Shown one piece after another: positions 22,404 through 34,327 of a stretch of 64,000 bases of DNA (position 1 is its first letter; each line of letters begins with the position of its first letter). Where the stretch lies: the NCBI GenBank assembly GCA_015499995.1, contig JADNRV010000045.1:248001-312000 (forward strand). Reading direction: 5' to 3'. Made by a program: the position numbers and the translations under genes. The DNA is from Flammula alnicola. Its lineage: Eukaryota > Basidiomycota > Agaricomycetes > Agaricales > Strophariaceae. A model generated the notes under the pieces. The model was not told where the DNA came from. It did not search any database and worked only from the letters and a program-made list of their open reading frames with translations.

Positions 22404-23769
22404 ATGCTCACAAGTCCACTGTCCCCAGTCCATTCCACCGCCGTCTTCGACTTGGTCGTCGTCGGCGCAGGGGGAGGGCCAGATGAAACAAACCTCTCCG
22501 CGTATGTCTCCTACTTGCCTCGTATCTTCGCCACTGACTTCCTATCAGATACCTTGTTAAACCCCACAATGCGGAGTGGGAAGATGGCATTCTCGCTCTC
22601 GAAGCAGGTAACTTTACCTACCGCACACAGCTCATCCATCTGCTTATATTTCTTCTAGGTTCAGGACAAGGAACCCTTGCCCAACTACTTCGCAGAGACC
22701 CTTGTATTTTCCATCCCCTCAAGACCAAGTCTGAAAACACCGGCAAAGTGCATTCGGCATCCGATATATACTCTTTCGTTCGGTCAGTCGTCAGTCTCGT
22801 CGAGAGTTGCAGTCCTCATGTGTCCATTTCATATTGCAGGTGCTTTCTACTCACTCATGCACACCTGGATCACATCAACAGTCTAGTCGTCTCCGCTGGC
22901 TCTTTGCGTGGCTCCAGGAAGCGCGTATACGGGCTGAAACAGACACTACAGGACTTGGAACTTGTATTCTCAGATCGAATATGGCCCAACCTTGCGTCGT
23001 GGAAGGAGGACGATGATGCCGTTAAGCTGCTGTACTCAACGTGAGTGAACCGCTTATGACTCTAATTCTGTCACGACATGTCTTAAGGTACGCCCAGGCT
23101 CATATCCGACGGAAAATACAAGGTCGTATTTCCTGATATTTCCGTTCGAACGATGCCACTAAATCATGGTCGAAACGCACTGGGCCAGTATGACTCGGCT
23201 GCATTCTTCATACGACACGAACCCTCCCACCGCGAATTTCTATTCTTCGGGGACGTAGAACCTGATATCGTCGCCGATAAACCCCAGACTATCAATGTCT
23301 GGCGTGCAGCAGCCCCCAAGATCCCAGAAACATTATCAACGATATTTATCGAGTGTTCATGGCCTTCAGGAAGGAAGGATGATCTTCTTTTCGGACATCT
23401 GACTCCGGAACACCTGGTGGACGAGCTTGCGGCTCTTGCGACGGAGGTCGTCAAACACAGGCAGACGACAACGCAGAGCGAGACGCGGAGAAGACCTCTC
23501 CGAAAGCGGCAGAAGCGCAATTCCCTGACACCTGCCGATTTGAAAGATGCGCTTGCTGGCGTCCGCATCTATATCATCCATTGCAAAGACGACATGAATA
23601 GCGATTCGGATCGTCCAATACGAGACGTTATCGTCGACCAGGTTCGACGAATCGTGGAAGACAAGGGGCTTGGAGCAAAGATTCTCGCTGCTGAGCAAGG
23701 GGCGCGGATTGGTGAGTTGCTTGAAAATTTCAAGCCATCCCATTTTACTGACGATGCGCAGCGATATGA
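22404..23769 (+). CDS. PDE1: class II (low-affinity) 3',5'-cyclic-nucleotide phosphodiesterase
   Basis: This enzyme hydrolyses cAMP to AMP and lowers PKA signalling. It has a metallo-beta-lactamase-type fold. The family signature THAHLDHIN is at about 22852-22880. Upstream are FDLVVVGAGGGPDETNLSAY, WEDGILALEAGSGQGTLAQL and HPLKTKSENTGKVHSASDIY; downstream are HGRNALGQYDSAAFFIRHE, FLFFGDVEPD and TIFIECSWPSGRKDDLLFGH. At least five introns are visible. The last (23712-23761) leaves a tiny exon and the ending GARIAI with TGA at 23767-23769. One frame break near 23094 (APRLISDGKY) is repaired by one C. Metal ligands in the HxHLDH motif and the D of GDVEPD are all present. Confidence 0.9.
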
Positions 23770-24144
23770 TGACTGTTATGATTAAATTTTATTTCCGCTT
23801 GTTTGATACTCATGAACCACTCGCTGTATATCTAGTCTTCACGAAATGTAGCTATAGTTTTTCTTCCTTTCTTCTTGTCTTGCTGCTTCCTGTAAATATA
23901 ATCACGATTCGGCGTAGTTTCTTAAACAGAGATGTCCAGCGCAACAGCCATTTTTTTGGAATGCAATACGGTATAAGATACTGGTCACTGGGTGCGTAAA
24001 GCGACGGCGAAGTCGTGAGGTTTACGTAGAGATAGACATGCAATAAGGAGAACAGGGGAAAGAGAGAAAAAATAAGCTGAAACCTTCGAATATGGTATGT
24101 AAAGAGTCTACGAGGAACAGGCCTAATCGGAAATTAAACAAGGA
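23770..24144. other. convergent 3' UTR region, PDE1 / striatin
   Basis: PDE1 and striatin end tail to tail across 375 bp. The interval is AT-rich with short T and A runs. No gene or structured element was recognised. Confidence 0.5.
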
Positions 24145-26967
24145 CTATGATGAAGCATATAGTTTTACAACGCCATCGGCGCCTCCGCTGGCCATGAAGG
24201 GCAGTGAAGGGTGGAACTCCACATCCAGAACACCTTCGCGAGCCTTTTCGCGATGCGTCGTGAGCTCTTGTACACATGTCCGCGAGCCTAGCAGGTCCCA
24301 GAAGCGAACCGAACAGTCATGACTTCCGGATACGAGCGAGAAGCCAGATGCGTCAATGGATAGCGACGTAACACCATCTAGGTGCGCCAACATTGAATGT
24401 GTACATTGACCTGCACAAATATGAGCATAAATAAGCCAACAGCGAAGGAAACAGAAAAACTGACCTGTTGTCAAATCAAAGATTCTGATAAACTTGTCTT
24501 CGTGGGCGGTTACAAGGATAGACATCGTTGGATGCGAAACGATTCGATTGATTTGCGTGGCAGGAGTTCCGTCTATGCGGTTTCATAAGCTATTGGACAA
24601 TGGCATAGACGACAAATGACTTACCATAGCTCATGTCGCTCTCCAATCGCGACACCTCCTTGCCCGTTTCGATGTCAAAGATTTTGACAATGGCATTCTG
24701 GTATGCGACAGCGACCTTCTTAAGGTCAGTCTTGATCGCTTCGACAGAAGTTGCCCCTGGCGTATCCGGATTCTCGTGCATTTCGTCTCCGTGTTCCACC
24801 CCGTGCCAACCCCATGTGAGCTTGAGCGACCCACCGCCAGAAGGCCCGCTTACGTCCCAAACTTTCACAGCGCCCTCGGCACCACAACTGATCAGCGTGC
24901 TCTCGTCTCTGACGAGCGCCAGGTCCCAGACGGCGTCAGTGTGCCCAACAAGTTCCCCTCGTGACCGCGTCTCATCGTACGGAGCATATGTGGTATGTGA
25001 AGGGTTAGGAAGAGCCCAAATTCGGATGGAAGAGTCCAGAGAGGCAGAATAGAGGAGTTGCTTGGAGGGAGAATGGATTAAGCGGGTGATGGCGGCTGAA
25101 TGACCACGAAGAGTAAGCTGTGGCTCAACCTCAGTGGTGGCACGTGAACTGCAGGAAAGAACTATTTGTGAGTGCTCGGAAATTAATGATCCAGAGAAAC
25201 GCACGCAGAAGAAGCCAGACTGGCTACATCCATTCTCCAGATCTTGACCGTGCAATCATCGCCTCCGGTGGCTAAACAAAGTTCAGTGGGGTGGAACGCA
25301 AGGGCGCGAACAGCATCTAGATGACTGTATACCGCCGTTAATGCTCGAGCTTCGTAGTATATTGGTGTTATGAAACGACTAACTTTCTCAGGGTCCTTTT
25401 CGCTTTCCATAGCTTAGTCCCTTCGCCATCTCCGACTAGTGACGATTCCTCGTCCTCCACCTCGCCTTCCTCTTCCTTAACATCTTCTTCCTCTTCTCGT
25501 TGCCTGTCCCAAGACCCTGAATCCGCGACCGTGGCTTGGGAGAATTCTCTTGCCATCTTGGCTTTTTCAGCAGCCTCGTGAGAAAGCCTGAGCTTCTCCT
25601 TCCATTCGCCTGCGTCATCAGGTCGGAAGATTGCGGTCAGTTGGCGATTTTCAGAATCAGTGTCTCCTCCTTTATCAGTTTGCGTATTGGACGGTGCCTC
25701 CTGAGACGGTGGACCCGCGGTTGGATGCGTTAAGTGGGATAAAGGAGATTGTTGTGGTACCATCCCAGGATTTAAGTGAGCATTGCGATCGAGAAGGGAT
25801 AGCTGGGGTCCGCCGCTTGATGTCCGGTGGACGGAGGTCCTGAAATTGTGTTCATGCCATTCAGAAGCGGGAATTCCTTGCCACCTTCTGGCAAAACCTT
25901 TCTAGGTCTACCATTGTATGCAATTTGGTCGAACGAAGGTACGTTGGGAAGAGAAAGCGGGGCGGACGGATTGTTCAATAATGGCCGGTTTGGCAAAGGA
26001 TTCATAGCTTGAGGGGATGTAAGATACGATATTTCTTGAAGACACCTAGTTGCGGCGTAAGAAAGAAGTGGTTACGATATATCATCAATTTGGAAATATT
26101 AGCAGTAAGAAAACAAACGCACTGCTTCAAGTATTCCCGACTGCGAGCTCTGCTCTTTGGATCTCTTCCCAGAGGTGGTTTACCGAAAGCAGCAACTGTG
26201 CCGGTTGCAGCAGCATTGGCCCAATTCGTGGCGCCCCATGAACTTGGTCTACCAGGAGGACCGTTAGTTGAGCTGCCACCATTTGGGAGTCTACTGTCGG
26301 GCAATGGAGAATCTATTCCGATGATTTGCATCAGATGCAACATTGATATATGTTGCGCGTGAACGCGTACCTTCGCTTCTCGGGGAGCTACCACCACCAC
26401 TCTCCTCTTTCTGACTATGTGAGTCCTCTTTTTGGGACGCCGTGGCAGCATTTGCCTGAAGGGTTGAAAGTTTTGTGAAAGGCGTAGAATGTGAAGTGGG
26501 TTGGGAAAGTTGCTTGGATCTTTGCGTGCTTCGTCACGTCGGGTGCCAAGATTATTCACAAAGGACTGTACCTTTCCATGCGAAGAGCGTATTCCAGCAT
26601 CTTTATCCTCCTCATTAAGTCCAGCTTGACATTTTCAAATGACCTCCTCTCTCCTTCGAGCAGGGCTATACGTGCCTGCCAGTGAATAGTTTGTTGAATG
26701 AGCGATATCCCGAGGGTGGAGAGAGAAAGAAAAACGGACCCGCATTTCAGCACGTTCAATCTCCCATTCATTTCTGTCGCGCTCATATCGTCTCCATTCC
26801 GTTTGCAAATAGTGGAGGACACTAGAGAGGGTAAAATCCTGTCCGTTCTGGGGCGGTGGTGGAGGTATTGTGCCCTGCTGGCCAGGTTGGTGCTGCTGAT
26901 TTTGCTGTTGGGACTGAATCTGCTGCTGGGGGTTGTTGGACTGGATTCCTTGGAGAGAACTCAGCAT
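24145..26967 (-). CDS. striatin-family protein, STRIPAK scaffold
   Basis: Striatin (fungal PRO11/Far8 type) is the B''' regulatory subunit of PP2A and the scaffold of the STRIPAK complex, which controls hyphal fusion, septation and fruiting development. The start at 26967 is followed by a Gln/Pro-rich segment. The signature LSSVLHYLQTEWRRYERDRN leads into a coiled coil (about 26600-26850). A caveolin/calmodulin-type linker and SREYLKQCLQ follow. The C-terminus is a WD40 propeller: HLDAVRALAFHPTELCLATG, LTLRGHSAAITRLIHSPSKQ, GELVGHTDAVWDLALVRDE, then MSILVTAHEDKFIRIFDL, with the stop at 24145-24147. A frame break near 25825, inside the linker, needs one base. The acidic stretch EEEEDVKEEEGEVEDEE is near 25440-25500. 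Confidence 0.9.
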
Positions 26968-27102
26968 GAGTACCGGTGAAGATGGGTGCAGACTTTGGAG
27001 ACAAGGTAATGGACTGAGTTTGTGTATGCAAGCGGAGCAGCGTTTATTCAACACAAACACGAGCAAATTCTATTTCAAATTAACTATTCCAATTCTCTCT
27101 CA

Positions 27103-27528
27103 CTACTTCTTTCCAGACCTGCGACCGCTCTTGCGTTACAGACATTTTTAAACGAATGCAAAACCACTTACTTCTTGATTCCACCACCAACCAGAGGTCC
27201 AGCTGCAGGGAAAAGATCAGAATATCAATCATCACACCGATCGCACTCTATCGTCCGAGTCACTCACACTTCATAGCTAGGCAAGAGAGGATGCAGTCAA
27301 TACACAGAGGAGCGCTCAAGGTCATAGTAAATGCCTACCCTTCTCGCGCGCAGCCTTCAGAGCTGCTTCCTCTTCCTTCTTCTTTGCCTTGAAGGCAGCT
27401 TCTTCCTCTGTCTCCTCCTTCTTGTCTTTCTTGGGAGCCTGAAACTTTCTTTCAGCATTCATAACACATCTTTAATGGATAAATATAACCTTGAGAGGCT
27501 TGAGTTTGCCGCCCTGTCTGCTGGACAT
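27103..27528 (-). CDS. TMA7: translation machinery-associated protein 7
   Basis: This is a small basic ribosome-associated protein of about 65 residues. The start MSSRQGGKLKPLK is followed by an intron (about 27438-27489). Then come APKKDKKEETEEEAAFKAKK, the Lys/Glu/Ala helix and a second intron. The family ending GPLVGGGIKKSGKK is split by a third intron after IKK, the last codons lying in a tiny exon (stop TAG, complement of 27103-27105). Without that last intron the protein would stop after IKK at a TAA that overlaps the splice donor, so the SGKK ending depends on splicing. The family match is very strong despite the small size. Confidence 0.9.
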
Positions 27529-27664
27529 GATAGAGATGTTGAATGGAATCAGTCTGCGATTATCCGACTCACCTTTATTCTTTGTTTGGTTTTGGGGACG
27601 TCGCCCATGTAACCACACAGCCGCTTTCAGCAAAGTTATTCCGCCACTCAGCTGTGGACTTGGA
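27529..27664. promoter_or_regulatory. 136 bp divergent promoter, TMA7 / secreted hydrolase
   Basis: TMA7 and the hydrolase start head to head here. The right boundary depends on which of two in-frame ATGs (27665 or 27704) the hydrolase uses. The promoter role is inferred from arrangement only. Confidence 0.35.
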
Positions 27665-30600
27665 ATGCGCGCCAACCCGACAATCATCCTCCTTGCTCCT
27701 GCAATGGTCATGGCGTCTATGCAGGTCCATCTCTTTGATCGTAGCATTTGGAGGGTGGAAATAGACACATCCTGGGATGTGAGTGCCGTGGAAAAGCTCT
27801 GGGTGTACGCTCCTACGTGAAGTTGGTGTTCATGGGCTCGCTATTAGGTTCTCGGTCCTTTTCCAATACACGCCCGGGAGCAGCATTTTCTGTCACCAGC
27901 CTTTCCTTTGAATTGTAATGACCTTTTACACGCGTATGCTTTGTCTTCTCAGGTTGATGTCCCCTCTCAGTATCACAGCCAATTGACTATGACCAAAGCT
28001 GGCCATCTTCCTATGCCGACGGCGGGATGGTCAAGTGGTCCAAGGCTACCTCGACCGCTGAAGGAGACATTGAGATAGCCTTCCCCGAAATACGGCAAGT
28101 TTCCTTTGTAACTTTCAGAAGAGGAAAGCTTGATGTATTACATTCAGCTGGAAAAGTCTACGTGCCACTGAGGGATGGGCTGCATTGCAACATCATGCTG
28201 TCCTTCGAACAACCTTCACTTGTATCCACCGTCCAATTTCCGACAGACTAAAAATCCTCCTCACATCCTTGTCGATCTATACAAGGCTCTTACTTCACTT
28301 TGAGGCCGAAAGGCTGGATGCTGACTTTGTCCCACAGTGGTTTGCGGGCAACATCTATGACTTGGAGCGTGCACTTCCGCATGCTCTTGAACTCCCGTCC
28401 GCCTTCCATGACAGACCTACTGAATATGAGCTATTCGTCAGTGGAGATTACGAGGTATCCGTTTCTGATTTGTTATCTGAAGCTCTGACTTATTTTGCTT
28501 AGATCAGACTATTTGGGGATCCATTGGTGCGACATAGTGAAATCCCAGTGCAAAAATTGGCACTGCGCATACAAGTGCAAGATATGCGTACCCCACTCCT
28601 CCACCATCAATCTCAAGATGTGACGTGCGATTTTCTGAATGGCTACGCATTTGGCAACGTATTTGGTATTGGAATCCAAAGCACAGCAGGATGGTGGATC
28701 GTCAAAGATGTCAAGTTGAAAACTCAGGCCGTCGTAATGCCCTCCTCCTGAAATACATTCGCCCGTGCTTACTGCTATGTAACAGGGCTTGAGTGTGGGC
28801 TGAGTGCCGCTCAAATAAGCATTGCACCATTGCAGACGCGTGTCCTCTCGATATCCATAAGCCAATCGGCCCCCTTTTTCGGTGAAACTATAGAGTTGGA
28901 TATCTCACTGGCATCGGGCAATCTTTCAGAAATTATTTCAGTCTCTATTCCTGTTACACACCATGTCTTATACTCGTCCGAGCGCCAGGCTTTCAAGGGT
29001 AGCTTTCTTTTCCAGGGTTCTATGCCTAGTGTATTCCTGGCGATTCCTCCGACGATCAAAACGTCGGCGCAGAGTCCCCCAATCTTAGCCCTCCGTCGGT
29101 CTCATACAGTCGCGTATTCTTCGTCGTACCTGATTTTGACTTCTCCAGATGGTGCGGGTGTTGATATACTCGGTCAAGATTTCTGGGTGAAATCTCTTCC
29201 TTCCAATAAACTCAGTTGGATGATTGTGCCAATAGGACGAACGTCTTGGGTAAGGTCTACCGCGTGAAAAATAGAAATTCGTATTTAATGGATACTCATT
29301 CCAGGGACTTGATTGGCATGGGCCTAGCGCGAAGGATGCGTGGTCAGCGCTTGAAGCATTGACGTCCATCCTTCAGAGTGACGTATACGGACTGCCGGAA
29401 TCCTTACATATCCCACCACATACCCAAGTGGTCGTCATTGGTCATTCAAATGGCGGGCAAGGGACCTGGTATATGGCGTCTAGATACCCTGATAGAGTTC
29501 TTGCAGGGAGAACGACTCTTTTGGTCTCAGTGGAAATGCTAACTTTGACTGCAGCCATACCAGCGCTGCTTACATCAAATCACAAGCATACATTCCACTG
29601 ACACTTGCGAGGTAAGACCAGACACGTCGTGCTTCGCTCTGACTCAATCCGTTATAGGAGTGCTCATTTCATTGATCCCGCTCTTCGTGCTATCCTCGAG
29701 TCGTCCCTTACACCAGACGATAATGATTTGCATCTTTCCAACCTTGTCGATACCCCTGTTCTAGCGATTCACGGGTAGGCGACACTCTCTTGCCGCCTGA
29801 GCTCTACTGAAATAATTCACCGCTTAGTGGAGATGACGAGAACGTTCCGGTATGGCATTCCCGCGAGGCCACCGCCACACTGAAAGCATGGTATCCCTCT
29901 GCGAACATCACGTATGTTGGGCTTAGTGTCTTTCTTTCTTCGATGTTCATGGAGTAATCCAGGTTTAAAGAAGACCCGGGTGAAGGTCACTGGTATTCCT
30001 ATGTTCTAAACAGCCCAGAGGCGCAGATTTTCCTTGATAATATTCTGTCTGTCCCGAGAAACCAGTGCAGTCAGAATCTTTCACTCTGACTGTCGCTAAT
30101 CCTCAAGAATGTGGTTCTCTTCACGGTTGGAGAATTGATCAAGCGACAATACCTGGAAGGTGCGTCGGCGTCGAATACGCTCCTCGAACTACCTTGAAGA
30201 AATTTGTCCAGACTCGCGAGATTATATGTTCGCAAGATAGACCAATCCAGGTTTGAGCTTTATCTTTCTAACGTTCATGCCTTCACCGTCCCACTCGAGA
30301 GACGCCTGCCGAAGTTGTTATCGACGATCAATTAATATTATTGCACGTACATAAACTCCAGGGAGAGATTCAAATATACAGAGATAAATCAAGGAGATGG
30401 CATGTCAGTCAATTATCTATCTTAATCCTTTTTCGCTTAAAAAATCGACTTCCTATTCTTTGGACAGATAAGAGAATCTCGCACCCGTTGCAAGCTCCTG
30501 GTCGCATTCAGTCTGTTTTATCGAGCCCTGGTCCATCACCATAGTCATCTCCGACGACTCAAATGACAGGATCTCTCCGGTGCACAACGCATCGCTTATA

Positions 30601-31175
30601 TTCTTCATCTATATCATAGAATCGACACCGAAATTATTCCGGAGCACGTTGCATGGTCCGGACCGATAGTGCTTCTGGCCTGCTGGAAGTATCGTGTTCA
30701 TAGGCACTCCATCTTCGCCGTTTGCGAAGAAGGTTTTGGACAGAAATAGAACGCCTGTTCGTGTCATCAATTCTACGATTCAGGTTGAGGCCCGGAAATT
30801 CAACAAAGCAGGACAGGGTTTGTTTCTGATTTTCTTCTGTTGAAGCGTCAGTAAAGCCTCATATAATGTTACACAGCTATCCTTTTCTCACACCCCCACC
30901 CCACACGGGTGGACTCCGAATCTTTTATGTTATTCATCCTGTATAATGACGGCTCTGGTCTCGAAAGAGCTCTGCGCCTGTTCCCCTTCCGCACAGGTGT
31001 GGCGATTCCAGATTGGTTGGTTGTCGGAAACAAGATGGACAATTTTGGAGCAGGTGGGATAGAAGCTGCTGGGTAAGTTAATTGCCATCCAGTTGTCCCA
31101 ATTTCTTACGCCATTGCGTTGAGCAGAGTATGGGCCATGGATTGGAAGTTTAGTGAAGCCATGTCGTGGTCTTAG
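27665..31175 (+). CDS. secreted alpha/beta hydrolase with S9-peptidase-like catalytic domain
   Basis: The first exon has a hydrophobic leader ([16 protein letters not shown]), likely a signal peptide. The N-terminal half reads [50 protein letters not shown] and [13 protein letters not shown]. The catalytic domain is clear: [20 protein letters not shown] with the nucleophile Ser at 29446-29448, [16 protein letters not shown] with the acid, and EGHWYSYVL with the His (near 29985). A long C-terminal part ends with [19 protein letters not shown] and TAG (31173-31175). Several frame breaks occur at 28.08-28.30 and 30.26-30.90 kb, so exon joins there are approximate. The substrate is unknown; an esterase or peptidase are both possible. 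I recognise the triad, not a named family. Confidence 0.72.
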
Positions 31176-31394
31176 CCGTCAATAGAACATCTGAACATCG
31201 GCTGTTGTAACTTATAAAACACGGCGGAAGATAACCGCTGTGTCGAGAAATGTTCCACGCCTACCGAGACTTACCGTGCATATTATCATCACTGCAAGTA
31301 TCGCCTGATTATTGATTATTACAAAGAGGGGTGCGTACATTTAAGGTCACCGGATCACAATACACCATGGTAACTTGAACTTGAAAGATGGTCC
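31176..31394. other. convergent 3' region, hydrolase / GH13 gene
   Basis: This short tail-to-tail interval contains the two 3' UTRs. No gene was recognised; one minus-strand open frame that enters it is the out-of-frame tail of the GH13 gene. Confidence 0.45.
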
Positions 31395-33814
31395 CTAACT
31401 CATGATGGCTAGGAAGAGTCCGAATGTGCTGAATATCAGGGAGAGCACGAAGTAGGCGGTGAGGGGCGACCGCTTGCGCTGCCAAGAGCAACTGCCTTGC
31501 CTCCGTTCCCAGCAATTACCCCTAGCTCTTGACCGCACATGCCTGACCCACTGAGCATGGCGATGGGTATCAAGATGTTGGGAACGCCACCAAGAGTATA
31601 TGTGCGTCCAGCATACCCTGAGAGGCTACTGCCCATTGCTGACATGTGAGAACGCTACGGCAGATGCAATCAATACGCGGTGTTTAAGGGGGACCATAAG
31701 AAAATCCGTACTTGATCATGGCAGTAGACGCTGAGTACGGCGAACTGACTGCGATGTGAGTGCCATTTTGAGGCTAATAAAGCATGCTAGTTAAAAAGTA
31801 GAATAATACTGAATGTGGGCGAAACATACAGGAGAGCCAATGTTAGTCACGATGGAGATAACAGGTCCTTTCATGATGGCGACACCGTAAGGGCTGGTAG
31901 TTAGGATTGAGCTTCTTGTTTGACCCAATCCGTTGTGTTAACGAGGAAGTTGCGGAACTGTTGTCCGTTAGCAATTGCGACAGATGTACTTGTAGACGAC
32001 CCACCTTATTGAGAGTTGTCATCAATTTATATCCGTCGGTTTGGGCGTAGTTGGATGGCCATAGCGGTTCTCGATTCAACTTGAGAATTCGTCCGGGCTG
32101 GTAGTAAGTAACGATACCACCTAGGAGTTGGGACACGAACTTACCGGATCAGCATTTCCGCTAAAATATTGCTCTTGTCCATAATATACAATAGGAATGC
32201 CGTCGGACATAAAGGTGAAAGTCATGGCATTGCTAGACGCATATAATGAGCAACTTAGAAGGGAAAGTAGCAGGGTTACTGACTACATAGATTGCGGGTC
32301 GACTGAAAGATTATGCCATCGAGGTAGATCTTGATTCTCGAGGAAATTTCCCAACAACCCGACGTCCTGATACAAATCAACAAATATAAAGTGAACAGTA
32401 TATATTTATCAACTATAGAACTGACCGTGAACTTGGTCTTGGAATCTTCAAATACTTGCGTCAAGGCAGATATATTTTGTGGTCCAGGAATAGCGAAGGC
32501 TGACACAAGAGCAGAGTACAAGGGAAGTTGAGAACTGAGTCCAGAGCTTGTGGGCCTTGATACATTGCAATAGGCCTTGATTACCATCAGAATCGTATTA
32601 CTGGCAGAGCATGTCATAAAGGTGGCCTTACTCTATATCTGAACCGCCGAAGACTTCTCCGATGCAGAAGACCCCTGCTTTTGCGCAAAATGTGGGCCAA
32701 AAGTCCATTTGGACATGCCTGGAAAGGGCGAATAAGTAAAGTCGACCGTTAAAAAAGAGAATAATACGAAAGAAGACAGGGGAGAGGAACTAGAAGGTTG
32801 TGCTGACGTACTTGGCGGCTGATGAGAAATCGTTAATTGGATGAACATGAACAATAATTGACCACCGTACCATCAATGCGCAGACCGTCGATCGAATACT
32901 CTTGGACAAGGTTTGCGATCCAGTCACCGTACTGAGAGGTCACCGTGGGGTTTGAGGTGTCGACGTCGGGTAGGGGAACATTAGTGTCACCCAACCAACA
33001 ATGCTGTTCGCTGGTGGTGTTTCCCCACTGTATCGGGCAGTAAGGATGGTATAGTGACTAGATATAAAGATAAGCATGTCTGACCATTCCAGGATAGCAG
33101 ATACCTACAGCATCTTTGAAGAAATATTTGGAATAGTCTGGGGTAATGGATGTTGCCATGACATTGTTAACGACTACATCCACCATGAGGTACCTGGTCG
33201 GCGAGTTGTTAGCGATCGGGTAAAAGTGAGCCAAAAAATATATTCTCACATGTTTCGGCGATGTAGTTCCGCTGAGAGAGCCTTGAGATCATCAGCTGTA
33301 CCAAAACGACTGTTGAGCTGGGATATATCAGCTATCCAGTAGCCGTGGTAGGCGTCGCCGTAGGCTGATCGAGGGCCGTCGTAGTTCTGGTTGACGGGAC
33401 TGATCCAAACTTGAGAGACAAGGCGGTTAGGCGGCGTAAAGTGGGGTATATGCGGACAGAAAAAACGTACTCGCAGTGAATCCAGCATTTTGGACGTAGT
33501 CCAGATTCTCGCGAATCCTGAATTGAAAGGAATTGAATACTGATCATGAAGAGAGGAAAGGGCATAATTCACGTATTCCAAGTTCCGCCACACCATGTCT
33601 GTTGACTCGGGTCGCATGCGTTGGGGTTTGATCCATTAGTGAGGGCGAAGCGGTCGGTGATTATTCTGCGTGAGGTAAATGATCAATGGCGGACATGGAG
33701 TATTGAGAGAAATGCATACTGGTAAATTGAACGGCCTCGCCATTGCTCTGCAGTTGCGGCAAACGTGGACTGAAATGCAGCAGAGACAAGGAAGGCCAGG
33801 GAGAAGGCTTTCAT
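31395..33814 (-). CDS. GPI-anchored GH13 alpha-amylase-like protein (putative alpha-glucanotransferase)
   Basis: The signal peptide is [21 protein letters not shown]13 core: [37 protein letters not shown], region [11 protein letters not shown] (33160-33190), region II GLRIDAAK with the nucleophile Asp, and region III GEVFGG with the acid/base Glu. Region IV is [11 protein letters not shown] (32325-32357), which keeps the third Asp. [20 protein letters not shown] follows. Both active-site His of fungal alpha-amylases are replaced: Asn at DVVxN-H and Gln at N-H-D. The C-terminus ends in a hydrophobic segment ([20 protein letters not shown]) after a Gly/Ser/Ala stretch, as in a GPI signal. Frame breaks near 31900 and 31470 each need one base; the second is required for the tail. 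A role in alpha-glucan transfer at the wall is inferred. Confidence 0.85.
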
Positions 33815-34327
33815 GGCGAGTCCAGTTTGAGGTTTAGAGATAAATTATAAACGAAGGTGAGGGATAAAGAATGGACGTCTATTGACGCGCAGAGTTGGCG
33901 AGCTAGCTGGACAGCCGGCGTCGAAAGCCGGGGAATGTAATACTAATAGGAAGGTGATAGTTCAGAAAGAAGGGAAGGCCTGGGAAGGCTAAGGAACGGA
34001 AAAAAGGCGATCGGGTTTCTCTCCATGGACGGAACTCGCCCTTGCCCAATCGCGACCGGAAGCATCAGTGGGAGATTCTGGCTCGCCTAGGGGTATATAC
34101 CACATGATCAATGTGCCATGATGAATGCTGGCTAGAATCAACATTTGTGATACATGTCTGAACTAAAGACAAGATGTACATGCCCAAAGAATTCAGTACT
34201 AGTAGCAAAATTCTGTGTACTCACCGTGATTTTGAATGGAAGCGGCATCCCGGTAAAATCCGTTCTCCAGCAGTACAAGCGCCGAAAATCAGTCACATGT
34301 CCGCACTCATCTCAATCTCCTGCCACG
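33815..34327. promoter_or_regulatory. 513 bp divergent promoter, GH13 protein / sugar transporter
   Basis: This is the head-to-head upstream region of two genes with related functions. A TATA-like TTATAA lies about 30 bp upstream of the GH13 start, and GTATATAC lies at 34092-34099 on the transporter side. One CCGGGG hexamer (33928-33933) fits the loose CreA/Mig1 consensus SYGGRG but is expected by chance at this length. Small open frames overlapping 34154-34330 precede the transporter ATG and may belong to its 5' UTR. Confidence 0.4.
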
